The notes beneath the pieces are model-generated. The model was not told where the DNA came from. It saw nothing but the letters and a program-made list of their open reading frames with translations, and did not search any database. This document shows positions 22,426 through 32,290 of a DNA stretch of 64,000 nucleotides, in pieces. The DNA is taken from NCBI GenBank assembly GCA_036971715.1, contig JAVHJL010000010.1, positions 248,001 to 312,000 of the forward strand, given 5' to 3'. Within the stretch, counting starts at the first letter, position 1. Every line of letters starts with the position of its first letter. The stretch is from Arthrobotrys musiformis. Taxonomy: Eukaryota; Ascomycota; Orbiliomycetes; Orbiliales; Orbiliaceae. A program made the translations under genes and the position numbers.

Positions 22426-23279
22426 TTATTTCTTCTTCTTGTCCTTGGTGGCAGCCTTGGTCTTTGCTGTTCCTCGGACCTCCTTCATTCTGTTCTTTCG
22501 CTGTTTGCCTATGGAAGTTGTCAATACCGAAACCTTGTGCGGGAAAACTATAACAATTGGATGTAGGCTTACGTTGCTGTCTGCTGGCCTTCTCGATCTT
22601 GGAGGCATACTCGTATCGGACCAGTCTGTAGTGGGGTTCGAACTTCTTGAGGGCATCTAGCGAGTCGTAGATGAGAGCGAAGCCGGTAGTCTTGCCACCA
22701 CCATACTGTGTTCGTAGACCGAAGACGGAGACGGTGCCAGCGTCAGCCTTGTAGATCTTTCCGAGCTTTTCACGGAGGTCGGACTTGGAGATGTTGGCGA
22801 GACCAGGGTGCAGAATGTCACTGAACAAATAGAAGGAAGTATATTAGTGACTGGTTGTTCTCGGAACTCTATCGTTTAATCGGATATCCGGTTCTTCATG
22901 GGATTTCTGGCAGCATAACGGCTATATTTGTCGATTTGTCCTCCAAATATCTCATAATATTCCGTGTCGTGTCCCTCCGCTCGCACAGTCCCTCCCGTCC
23001 ATCGCACCGAAGATTTTGTCGACCAGCCGTATGCCCATATTTTCCCAAGAGATCCATCCGTAGATATCGAGAAAGACGGTGAAAAAAACAAAGAGGATAA
23101 CCTACACGACCATCTGCTTCCTCTGGAGGAGAGGGTTTCGCAAGAACTTGCGGGTTCGGACCTAATCGTTCATCCATCGTCAGAATCTAGCTTCACAGCA
23201 CCATCTCCACCTCCAGCTCGCGCCGTCGAATAGGATCGGTAGGAACGGGAAAATGACATACTGTCACGGAATCAGCCAT
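22426..23279 (-). CDS. rps24: 40S ribosomal protein S24 (eS24)
   Basis: Minus-strand exons 23262-23279, 23106-23161, 22573-22820 and 22426-22508 join to 134 residues, matching eS24. The product starts [20 protein letters not shown], continues [20 protein letters not shown] and [20 protein letters not shown], and ends in a Lys-rich tail, all typical of the family. eS24 is a component of the small ribosomal subunit. The first exon is only 18 nt, a frequent pattern in fungal ribosomal-protein genes. The second intron is long (285 nt). I looked in it for C/D snoRNA boxes and found no convincing RTGATGA/CTGA pair. The gene diverges from the J-protein gene. Confidence 0.96.
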
Positions 23280-23706
23280 GTTGAATTAAGAGGACGATGA
23301 GAGTGATGCTCGTCGGGGATTTGTCGGAAAGGGAGAAGGTAGGTGTCGATGGGGTTCGCTGAAGGTTGGATGTCGAATGACCAATATTCTCTTTACGTCT
23401 CTGGTTCAACAAATTTGCTGGGGCGGCTTCAAAGTGCCAAGAAACCTCGAATCACCAGCAAAACCGCACGGAAAGGACTGCTTTTTTCTTTTGGACTAGC
23501 TCCAAGTCAGGTGACCGATAAGGGCAGCGATAAGAATCTTGTCAGATCAGGAAGGTTTGAGGGAATCAAACAGGTGTTGATGAAAACAACACACGTGGCA
23601 TCCAACCGTGGCATACCGTATCCACTTTCGCCTGCGACGTCAGATTTGGCTTGGTCCGCGCCGGTCTACACTGTACAATCTGTATAGCACTTCAGTTCTC
23701 TCGATC
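23280..23706. promoter_or_regulatory. Divergent promoter, rps24 and J-protein gene
   Basis: About 427 bases shared by two divergent start codons. No recognised ribosomal-protein promoter motif can be named with confidence. Confidence 0.4.
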
Positions 23707-24976
23707 ATGACGGCCGCAACGGGAGCGTCGTCGTATAACATCGGGCCCATCGGTTCCTTCATAGGATGGGCCTTTCTTCCTAATGTACGCCAAACTCCGG
23801 GAATCCAGCCTATCAATTTATACGTTTGGAATTCGAGAGCTAACATAGATGCCTTCAAAGTAGTTGGTAACTGGCTGGATCCAGTCCTTCCTCTACCGCC
23901 TCTTCACCCGCGCCGGTGATCCTATGCCACAAGCCGGTAGTCCGCGCTTTATGAGAGATCGCAAATATATCTATTGCTTTGTAATCGCCACGTATTTGGC
24001 GTTCACTATCTACGAATGCTGGACGGGGATTGTAGGTCAGCCGACCTTTTACGAGATGCTGGGTGTGCCAATAGATGCAGATGAGAAGTTAATCAAAAGG
24101 GGGTTCAGGAAAGCGTATGTTAAACCCTATGGATTTCAATAATCAAAGATACGAAGCTAATCCTGCCTTTAGGACGGTCAAACACCACCCAGATAAAGCT
24201 GGGTCAGGTGCTGAACACATATTCGTACAGTACAAGATCGCGTACGATGTCCTATTAGACCCAGTGAAGAGATTTGCATATGAGAGATTGGGTCCCGCGA
24301 TGACGCTTCCAGACTGGGCTCTATGCAAGACTCGGTACGACTTCGTTTCCCATGCCGCATGGGTCAAGCTGCCGAACTATACCGGCAGCGGTATCGTCCT
24401 CGTAGTTCTCGGAACTTTGGGCGTACTGGAGTTTGGGAAATATGTAGGTTTCGCAAAGCAAACCCCAAATACAACAGTGTGGCATCTGACAAAAATCTTG
24501 GGATATAGTGGCGATTCCTGTCTCTTGCGTGTATGTTCTTCTTCGACTACGCCTCGGTAACTCGCCCATACCTGCTATTTTCTACCCGGATTATATACTT
24601 CTTCACCCGCCGGACCCTTCTGCCATTCGAACAAGTTGCCTTAGGACAACAGATCCTGTTGTCAGCCATCATCGGGATATCACAATTGGCACCATTGTTT
24701 CAAGAGAGAAAAGTCAAATGGTCAGAGACCATGTACTCAGACCGCCTGGATAGATTGATGGCACAGGCAGCGGCCATTAGGGGTGAATCCAAAGCCGCTT
24801 CAGATATGGAAGTTGCGCCATTCGTAAGGCAAGACGGAAGCATAGACCGGGACCTGAAGATGCAAATGGCGGACTGGTTGGTGGAACGGAGGATAGAGTC
24901 GGAACCTGAAATGAGGGATGCTCTTGGGAGGGTACTAGAAAAGAGAAGAAAGGACAGACCCGTCGGTTCCAAATAG
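23707..24976 (+). CDS. Membrane-bound J-domain (DnaJ) co-chaperone
   Basis: Exons 23707-23784, 23864-24114, 24173-24443 and 24509-24976 join to 355 residues. A J domain lies at about 83-140 (PTFYEMLGVPIDADEKLIKR, then KHHPDKAG with the HPD triad at 115-117). It is preceded by a membrane segment YIYCFVIATYLAFTIY and followed by further segments (SGIVLVVLGTLGVLEFG, FLSLACMFFFDYAS, QQILLSAIIGISQLAPLF). The C-terminus is charged. J proteins stimulate Hsp70 ATPases; with this many membrane helices it probably sits in the ER or another endomembrane. I recognise it as a conserved fungal membrane DnaJ protein but cannot name a characterised orthologue. All four joins restore frame and hydrophobic continuity. 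Confidence 0.82.
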
Positions 24977-25576
24977 ACGAACGGCGCAAGATCTTGAGTT
25001 TTTGATTCGGGAGTTTCATCCGTTTACTTATAATTCGGGGTATGTTGGTATCATAACATAGCGGCAAGGTAGAGCGTAATTTTATAGTGCCATTGTGGAA
25101 AGCCAAAGAATATATTTAATGTTGAAGCCTTTCTAAATTTATCTTGTCAAGCAATTCTCCTCAAAGTCGATCTATAACAAATATTCTGGCTGGCGGGACC
25201 ATATTATCGTATGAGGTTAGCAGCACCACACGTAGATGCTAGATGGTGAGTACAATGGTGTTGATGTGTGACATTTTGGCGTCGCGTTCAAGCGCTCGTT
25301 AACGAGATCCTAGTCAACCTCAACCTCAACTTCAACTTCAACCTCATCGCAAACCGATCACCGACTTCGCCCTCCCCACTCCTATTCCCACCATCTCCCT
25401 ACTAATTGCGCCGCTGTTGGTAGAATCTAGGGCACCCAACATCCAACTGAGAGCGTCAATCTCTGACTCACGACACCGCTGCTGTCTCGGATACGCGCAG
25501 TATCTCTAGCTGCCCAGCCCACAGCAATTCAAATTCCTTTGTACGATTGATCCACGCGTTTCCCAATTTCAACAGA
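24977..25576. promoter_or_regulatory. Intergenic, upstream of nsp1
   Basis: About 600 bases. A short hexamer repeat of the form caacctcaacct/caacttcaactt occurs at about 25314-25350. The rest holds no recognised coding or RNA feature. Confidence 0.5.
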
Positions 25577-28177
25577 ATGTCCGGAAACCAAGGTTCAGGT
25601 GGCCTATTTGGTGGTGGTGGGTCAGGGAGCCTCTTTGGCAGCACCAACACTGGGGCCTCCTCGGGAGGTAATCTCTTTGGCACACCCGCTAGCAGTGGTC
25701 AATCAGGTGCCGGTATTTTTGGCCAAAATACTCCGTCACAGAGTACTACAACGAGCGGAGGCAACCCCTTTGGAAGTGCAGCAACTCTCGGAGGCAGCAG
25801 TATCTTTGGAAAGTCTACAAATACGACATTCGGCGCATCGACCAATACTCCTGGCGCCAGTACTCCAACCGGGACCGGCTCGTCACTATTTGGTGGCGCG
25901 TCTAGCACTGCACCGAAGACGGCCGCGACTCCTAACTTCAGTTTCGGATCTACCCAAGTCGCTACCCCTCCAGGTTCTGCTACGCCGACTCAGTCGAGCA
26001 CTGCTCCTTCTAATATCTTTGGAACCACAACGCCAGCCCCGAATAAACTGTTTGGGGGAGCACAGAGTAATATGTTCGGGGCATCAACTACCCCTGCGGC
26101 TCCACCGCCAGCGAATCTAGGTGGCAGTATGTTCGGAGCCTCTACTGGGGCCGCTCCTACCGACTCTACTAAGCCAGCGGCGGCACCAGCGGCAACATCA
26201 GGTATCTTCGGAAATACGTCGAGCGCAAATCTTTTCAGCGGTGGACAAAAACCAAATCCTACCACATCAAATGCCAGTGCCTTGTTTAGTACTGGGTCGT
26301 CTGGAACTGCCACACCCGGCGGCAGCTCGTTTTTTGGATCGCAGCCAGCTGCTGCTGCGACCAGTGATGCTTCAAAGCCCTCCCTATTTGGCGCAGCTGG
26401 CTCAACGACATTCGGTGGCGTAAAACCAGCTAACCCAACTCCATCTGGCACTGCTACTCCAACAGCTTCGAATCTTTTTGGCAGCAACTCGGCCGGTAGT
26501 TTGTTTGGATCACAGCCTCCTGCTGCGTCTGGAACCGCTACTCCTAATAGTTTTTTCGGGACTAAGCCGACAGAGACAGCAAAGCCAGCGAGCAGCGGCG
26601 GGCTTTTCAATTCAGATGCGTCCAAACCTGCCTTAACCTCTGCCACCATCACACCGACCACGGAGGCAAAGCCTGGCGGGTTGTTTGGGACCACCACAAC
26701 GACGACGGAGGCCCCAAAGCCTAGTCTGTTCGGCGCTGCACCGACTGCTGCCACACAAGCAGCAGCCACCCCGGCGACGACAACCGGTGATGCACCAAAG
26801 CCGACTGCTTCAGCTCCTAGTTTGTTTGGCCCAGCCGCAACTACTTCTAAACCCGGGCCGAGTAGCCTATTTACTGCTGGGGCGGCAACAACTGGACAAG
26901 CGGGAGCAGGTAGCCTATTTGCACCCGCCGCGACAAAGCCTACAACTCCAAGTCTATTTGGAGGGGCCACTGCTCCTGCCTCGGCATCTGCTCAGCCTGG
27001 CTCGTTATTTGGAACAACGGCACCAGCAAGCACAACCGCTACAACTGGTTCCGCTACTACACCATCAACGGCCACGGCCCCCGCTCCTTCATTATTCAGT
27101 TCTAAGCCAACTGAAAAGCCAGCTACACCTTCAACCACCACCCCAGCGGCAGGTGGTGGTCTATTTAGCGGGCCCCAATCAGGTACAGCAGCTTCAATTG
27201 CCCCGGTATCCACCACAACTGCCACTCCTGTATCTGCCACCGCCACTGCCACGACCGGGCTATTCGGGACAAAACCAGGCGCGGCTCCCGCAACAACCCC
27301 AGCAGCAACAGATGCGAGCAAGGCCACAACCGCTCCAGCAACCACGATCCCCCCAGCCCAGACTACCGGAAGCACTCCAGTCCAGCCGGCCTCGCGTCTA
27401 AAGAACAAATCATTGGACGAACTCATCACCCGCTGGACCTCAGACCTCGACAAATATACGACAGAATTCAACAAGCAGGCCGCCGAAATTGCAGGTTGGG
27501 ATCGTATGCTCGTATCCAATGGTGACAAGCTCGTTGAATTGCATACCGAGACCCTCAAAGCCACCAAAAAACAAGAGGACATTAACAAAGCCCTTGATTA
27601 TGTTGTTGGCCAACAGGAGGAACTCGCTGCCGCTCTCGAGTTGTATGAGAAGCAGGTTGATGATATCTTCCAGACCCAGATCGGCGGACCTGAAGGCATG
27701 CAGCCTGCTGATCAAGAGAGGGAGAAGTCGTACTTGTTGGCGGAGAAGTTGGATAAACAGCTCGATATTATGAGCAAGGGTTTGGGTAACATTATTACAG
27801 ATATTAACAATGCGACAAGCACGATTAACAAAACAAGTAGTGCTGAGGATCCTGTAAGTGGCTGCCTTCCTTGTGCTGTATATGTAAGGTTGATCGAACT
27901 CCGCTAATTTGTGTGACTACAGCTTGCTACGATTGTTAAGATTCTGAATAACCACCTTGGGGCTCTCCAAGAAATCGATGTCCGTTCTAATAGCTTGGTA
28001 CGTTTTTCCTCCTTGATATTAAACATCAAATTTAGCACGCGGCCTCTAACAATTCCACAGCAAGGCAAGATCGACGCAGCACGGACCACGCGGGACGCTA
28101 GTATGTCAAACAACGGTCTCGGAGGCCAGGACATGAACGATTTCTTTGCTTCGCAAGCCTTCAGAGGTGGGAGGTAG
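25577..28177 (+). CDS. nsp1: FG-repeat nucleoporin Nsp1 (Nup62 family)
   Basis: Exons 25577-27853, 27923-27997 and 28061-28177 join to 822 residues. Residues 1 to about 600 are a Ser/Thr/Ala/Pro-rich matrix studded with FG, GLFG, SLFG and NLFG dipeptide cores, forming the permeability barrier of the nuclear pore. Residues about 605-822 form the conserved Nsp1 coiled-coil domain (LKNKSLDELITRWTSDLDKY, AGWDRML, MQPADQEREKSYLLAEKLDK). That domain assembles with Nup57/Nup49 in the central channel and with Nup82/Nup159 on the cytoplasmic face. I chose the ATG at 25577 because the FG region begins immediately and the upstream codons are untypical. Long open frames on the opposite strand are shadows of the repeats. 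Confidence 0.95.
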
Positions 28178-28720
28178 AACATCCCATAATCCAATGCTTT
28201 CACGAAGCCTTTACCCCTTGTGTGCTAGATGGAGAAGTTGGATGCCTATTATATTCTATCGCTATATGCTAGCTTTGCTTTTGCTTTTGTTTTTTTCTGA
28301 CCTATGATTTCGATCTATCCATTTTCGAACGAAGGCGTGACGCGAGGACTTCTTTTATGCATGTATACTAGGCAGGATAGGTAAATATGAGGCGGTATAC
28401 GATCACGAACGCACGTTAGTACCATATCGTATTTAGTTCAGAAATTCGCAAACGCGCTTGGTAGGAAAGGTGGTTGGGCCTTCCGTTTGATTATTGTAAT
28501 TGCTACTATGCCATAAAAATAGTATAGCAAGCGAGCCTATTGTGTCTTTATTTGTAATACAAACCCCCTTCGAATGTTCAAAAAGACAGCGAAAGGGTAA
28601 CAACAACGCTCCCGTTTCTTATTTCCCGATTACCGGATTTCTCCCCGCCATCGAAAAAAAAAAGCCAAATTCCCCCTTGCTTGGAAGTCAATGAGGGAAG
28701 GGGTGGGAATGATAATGTGT
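28178..28720. other. Convergent 3' ends of nsp1 and rtc3
   Basis: About 543 bases without a recognised coding sequence. The stop of rtc3 is fixed by a splice junction that keeps the SBDS-like frame. An unspliced reading would run into this stretch to about 28578. Confidence 0.5.
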
Positions 28721-29254
28721 TTATCTGTGATTCGCCATGCTGCCCTTCGAATCGTTTGTGGAGGAACCACGGTCCTGGCCCTGTAGGAGGAATTATATTA
28801 GCTTCTAAATGATTCTGACGGTTCGATTGGGGGGGATAATGGTTACATACACCGCTGGTGACCTGCAACTGCCCTTCTCTCAGAATGACGGGAATGATGT
28901 CGTCGACTTTATGTGTGCCAAACGAAGCGTCGAGGATGGCATTTGAAGCGGAGTCTAGAACTCCCTGAGCTCCTTGTCTACAATTCAACAAAACCGTAAC
29001 TGATCAGCGTCGATGCCGTGGTATATAATCCAATACAAAATACAGAAAAAACACACCCGGTCCAGACACTAAAGAAGAAGAGGGATAGCATACCGGTGAG
29101 TAGTGAAAACTTTGAAGCCGTTGATAACGTCTGTCAACGGAACACTAGTATCACCCTTCCATTTATTGAGGGAGTCCTTGTCTTCAACGAGAACGATGAA
29201 GTCCTCGCCGTTCTTCTGGAGGTAGACCTTGCTGACTTTCTCTGCTCCACGCAT
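28721..29254 (-). CDS. rtc3: SBDS-like protein Rtc3
   Basis: Minus-strand exons 29094-29254, 28851-28977 and 28721-28780 join to 115 residues. The product matches the single SBDS N-terminal domain of yeast Rtc3 (YHR087W): KVYLQKNGEDFIVLVEDKDS, VINGFKVFTTHRQGAQGVLD, DDIIPVILREGQLQ, then a polar tail. In yeast the protein is stress-induced and linked to RNA metabolism; its molecular activity is not settled. The strong donor gtatgt after TSG, joined to GQDRGSS, gives a stop after ANHR. Using a competing donor would shift frame and lengthen the tail. A CRE-type site and a TATA-like box lie upstream. Confidence 0.85.
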
Positions 29255-29431
29255 TTTGAATGTATTCTTCTTTTTTTAAAAGGGCAAAAGAAGGGGTTTT
29301 TGTGGAATTTGGTCAAGTGGAATTGTAGATATGAATAGGTTTGAGTATGGGGCACGAGGGTACTTGTGTGTTCAGTGGGGGGGAGTAGGAAGGAAGTTGT
29401 AGTCAGGAAAGAAAGAGGGGAGCTGGAGGTG

Positions 29432-29439
29432 TATTTAAA
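29432..29439 (-). promoter_or_regulatory. TATA-like box of rtc3
   Basis: Reads TTTAAATA in the sense of rtc3, about 180 bases before its start codon. A CCCCT stress-response-like pentamer (AGGGG on the + strand, 29416-29420) lies just nearer the gene. The role is inferred from position only. Confidence 0.35.
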
Positions 29440-29563
29440 GGGTCCCCGCAGCCACGCGCGGAGTAACAATGATGTCGTATGTCCTGTTCCCCCATCTCCC
29501 ACTTCCGCGTCGATCGGGGCCTGTTCCTGGAAGAGGCTAGGCCAACCCCCGGAACGTCGACAC

Positions 29564-29571
29564 TGACGTCA
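29564..29571. promoter_or_regulatory. Perfect CRE/ATF palindrome TGACGTCA
   Basis: A full TGACGTCA palindrome about 310 bases upstream of rtc3. Fungal Atf1-type bZIP factors bind this site in stress-responsive promoters. Its position before a stress-linked gene fits, but binding is untested. Confidence 0.45.
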
Positions 29572-31480
29572 CTCTGTGCTTTTACATTTAAAAGCGTCAC
29601 TGCAGGGCCGGAATGAGGCGACAGGTTTTTACTTTTAATCCAACCGCATGCTGCCACATTGGAAAGAGCGAGTTGAGGGTATTCAAGTTGGTTCATTACT
29701 TCAGTTATCTGAATTCATTCATCATCATGAATCATTGCGAGGCGCAATGTGTCGTCCGACCAATGCAATCGAACTATTCCGGACCTCTCGTGACCGTTGT
29801 TTGATGCCAAGATCTGGGGAAGCAGCTGGCAACGCAAAGTCGACGTTGTATTTTGTCCTTCGTCGCATTGGACGGCTGTAGTCAGGCACCTCAGACCTAG
29901 GCGCCGCATAGTGACTTTATTTCTAGCTCTCGCAAATATACCACTCCCGTTCTAGCGCAGGCGTACTGCTCAAAGAGTTTGCAAACTTCTGATATAACCT
30001 ATCTTATACATTTCCATACGGAGGCTAGACGGCGCGAGGAGAAATAGACATAGTTAAGGACGAAACGCGTCATGGCGTGAACCTTTCCAAATATGTTCTC
30101 CAAGATTAAAATATTAATATTATGTTGTAGTCTAAAGATATGCATTCTAGTACTTCGCGAATTCGTATAACCAATTAATACAATAGTAATATTGTGTATA
30201 ATACTTTCGCCAGAAACATTTGTAACCTGTATAAGCATTCCTTGCTCTTGGCCTGGCCATATGGGATGATCCCGGGCATTTAATATTATCCCCGTGCCGT
30301 AGGGTGTAAGATATATACCACCCAATACAACCGCAGAACAGGACCTGCAGCTCATTTGAATTCTACGGAAGAAACCTACAAATTATCCTAGCACGAGAAT
30401 AATATTCCGTCAAAAGCGGTTCCGGGACCCAATTGGTGTACTATCATGCACATTTGCTGAGTGCATAAACTACACACAAGTAGCTCTAATTAAGCTATAT
30501 ATGTAATCATTATCACTCACTTGATTTTAATTCGTCTCTAATTCGACGCTGTTGTATATGCATAGTCAGACGGGGTTGCCGTCCTGTCAGCCAAGCTGTC
30601 TGGTAAGATATGCCATTGTGACCATGACAGGCCAATCACCGTCGGCGTCGCACAATTGTACGTACAAAGGAATGGCTTAAGAAAACGAAGGCTCCTGCAA
30701 AGAAGTTCCTGCGCCCAGCCCCTTAGATATATTGTGCCAAAGTTAACAAAAATAAAATTACGAAACTAGTTTCCGGCTCCGAGTCTTTCGGCTCTACCGT
30801 ACCATCGTGCTGAACCAATAAGTGACATCAATCCATGTACATGTTTAGGCATGCGTTGCCCACCGTTGGGTAATGACATAAGCAAATGCTGTGCGACACT
30901 ACAGGGACTGGGATATCACCTCGCAAGTACTTCAAATTCAGAGTCGACTAGTCTGGCGAAGAGACGTGGGCCTATTATAGTACTAGTGCTAGTCCATGGA
31001 TCCATGACACTGTGTGTGCGTAAGTACATACTACAGTGCGGGGCCACAGGCTACATAACGCAAAAACGAATCGCAAAGAGTTGAATTCGAGACTATACTA
31101 ACGCCTAAGCAAGCAGGCCGAATTCTTCAAAAGACGTTACCCTTGAAGATTTTTATTTACAGCTTCAAACCCACCCCTGTGGTCTGGGTACGAGACAAGT
31201 TCAAAGCATTGAGGCATTCAAATTCGATCTATCGCTGAATATCTAAATACAGAGGGTACAATGTCCTTGAGCCCGAACGCCCATGCATATATACGCCTGG
31301 GCATGGAATTGAAGAGGCTTCTACTGATAGTCTACATCAATATTGCTAACCGGCACGTGGTATTTAACAAATGGGATCAGTGAAGCCGTCTATGTATCTA
31401 ATCCCCATGGGACCGAAGTTTAGCTGCCGCGGCAGTAAAACTCGCCGGTATCGTTGTGATTTCCTTCTTAGCCTAGGCGT

Positions 31481-32290
31481 TTAATCATCCTCCTCCTCCT
31501 CTTCCTCCCCGTCATCTTCATCCTCTTCATCCCCCGCCTCGCTCTTTACGCTAGAAGTAGGCGGTTTAGAAGAAGCACTCGCAGTTGCTGTAGCCCCCTT
31601 TGCTACGGCACGGGCAGGCGACGCTGCTGCGGCCACGGGAACAGGCGGGATTTTGAAACCAGCTGGCTGGCTTGCAGCCTTAGCTGCGCTCGCACCAGAT
31701 GGTTTAGCACCGGTGCCAGTCCTGGTCACAATCCTAATCCCAGTCCTCGTCCTCGTCCTCGTCTTCCTCCTCGTAACGATCTTCTTCCTTGTTACGACAA
31801 TAACCGGATCCCGAGGCTCAATCCCAAGGGAACGTTTGTCAAGATCCTGGGGATCCTTAGAGTCTTGGTTGGAGCGTTTCGCAAGTCTCTTGCGCTCGGA
31901 ATTTAGGTCTATTTGCTCGAATACAGTGCAAATGTTACCCCTCGGATTACGGCTATCCTGACATCTAACGACGCAAAGGTTTTCGAAATCCTTGAATTTC
32001 CCTTCACAATCAAGACCTTGGGGGAGGCTGATGGTTAAGGCACCATTGATAGAAGCGGTGGCTAGTTCCTTTGTCCAGCTAGTTCCGCTGCCGGTTTCAT
32101 CGAGGGAACATTTGTAGGCACTGTTACGGGAACGGGCCTCGATGGTGAGGCTGCCGCCTTCGCTACCCTTCAGGACGCCGCTGGAAGCCGATCCGACATT
32201 GCAGGCTCCGGCTGAAGCAGTTGCACCAGGGAGTGTGAGCACCGCTTGGAATAGAGACAAAAGTATTGGGGTATTTTTAACGATATGCAT
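31481..32290 (-). CDS. Secreted Cys-containing protein with acidic tail, possibly Egh16-like
   Basis: A single frame of 269 residues from the ATG at 32290. The frame stays open upstream to 32602, but only this ATG puts a signal peptide (MHIVKNTPILLSLFQAVLTL, ending TASA) at the start. The mature part has six cysteines (GACNVGS, YKCSLDE, LDCEGK, ENLCVVRCQD, NICTVF). The CVVRCQ segment recalls gEgh16/MAS-type appressorial proteins, but their GPFGGCVP motif is absent, so that link is weak. Dibasic Kex2-like sites (AKR, DKR) follow, then an Arg-Thr repeat encoded by a CCTCGT microsatellite, an Ala/Pro/Lys stretch, and an Asp/Glu tail. Function unknown. A small extracellular effector-like or wall protein is a reasonable guess. 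Confidence 0.6.
   Translation of the reverse strand: MHIVKNTPILLSLFQAVLTLPGATASAGACNVGSASSGVLKGSEGGSLTIEARSRNSAYKCSLDETGSGTSWTKELATASINGALTISLPQGLDCEGKFKDFENLCVVRCQDSRNPRGNICTVFEQIDLNSERKRLAKRSNQDSKDPQDLDKRSLGIEPRDPVIVVTRKKIVTRRKTRTRTRTGIRIVTRTGTGAKPSGASAAKAASQPAGFKIPPVPVAAAASPARAVAKGATATASASSKPPTSSVKSEAGDEEDEDDGEEEEEEDD

Larger units (their letters stand above)
29255..31480. other. Gene-sparse stretch
   Basis: Holds the rtc3 promoter at its left end. From about 30000 to 31400 the sequence is AT-rich with many short frames and no protein-like signal. I looked for transposase or reverse-transcriptase motifs and saw none. Decayed repeat DNA cannot be excluded. Confidence 0.5.

Noticed and set aside
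22821..23105. Possible snoRNA in the long rps24 intron
   Set aside because: No convincing box C/D pair or H/ACA hairpins could be seen.
25990..26970. 326-codon frame on the minus strand inside nsp1
   Set aside because: Mirror of FG-repeat codons; the coding strand carries clear FG repeats and a coiled-coil domain.
30000..31400. Possible decayed transposon
   Set aside because: AT-rich, but no terminal repeats, transposase or reverse-transcriptase motif visible by eye.
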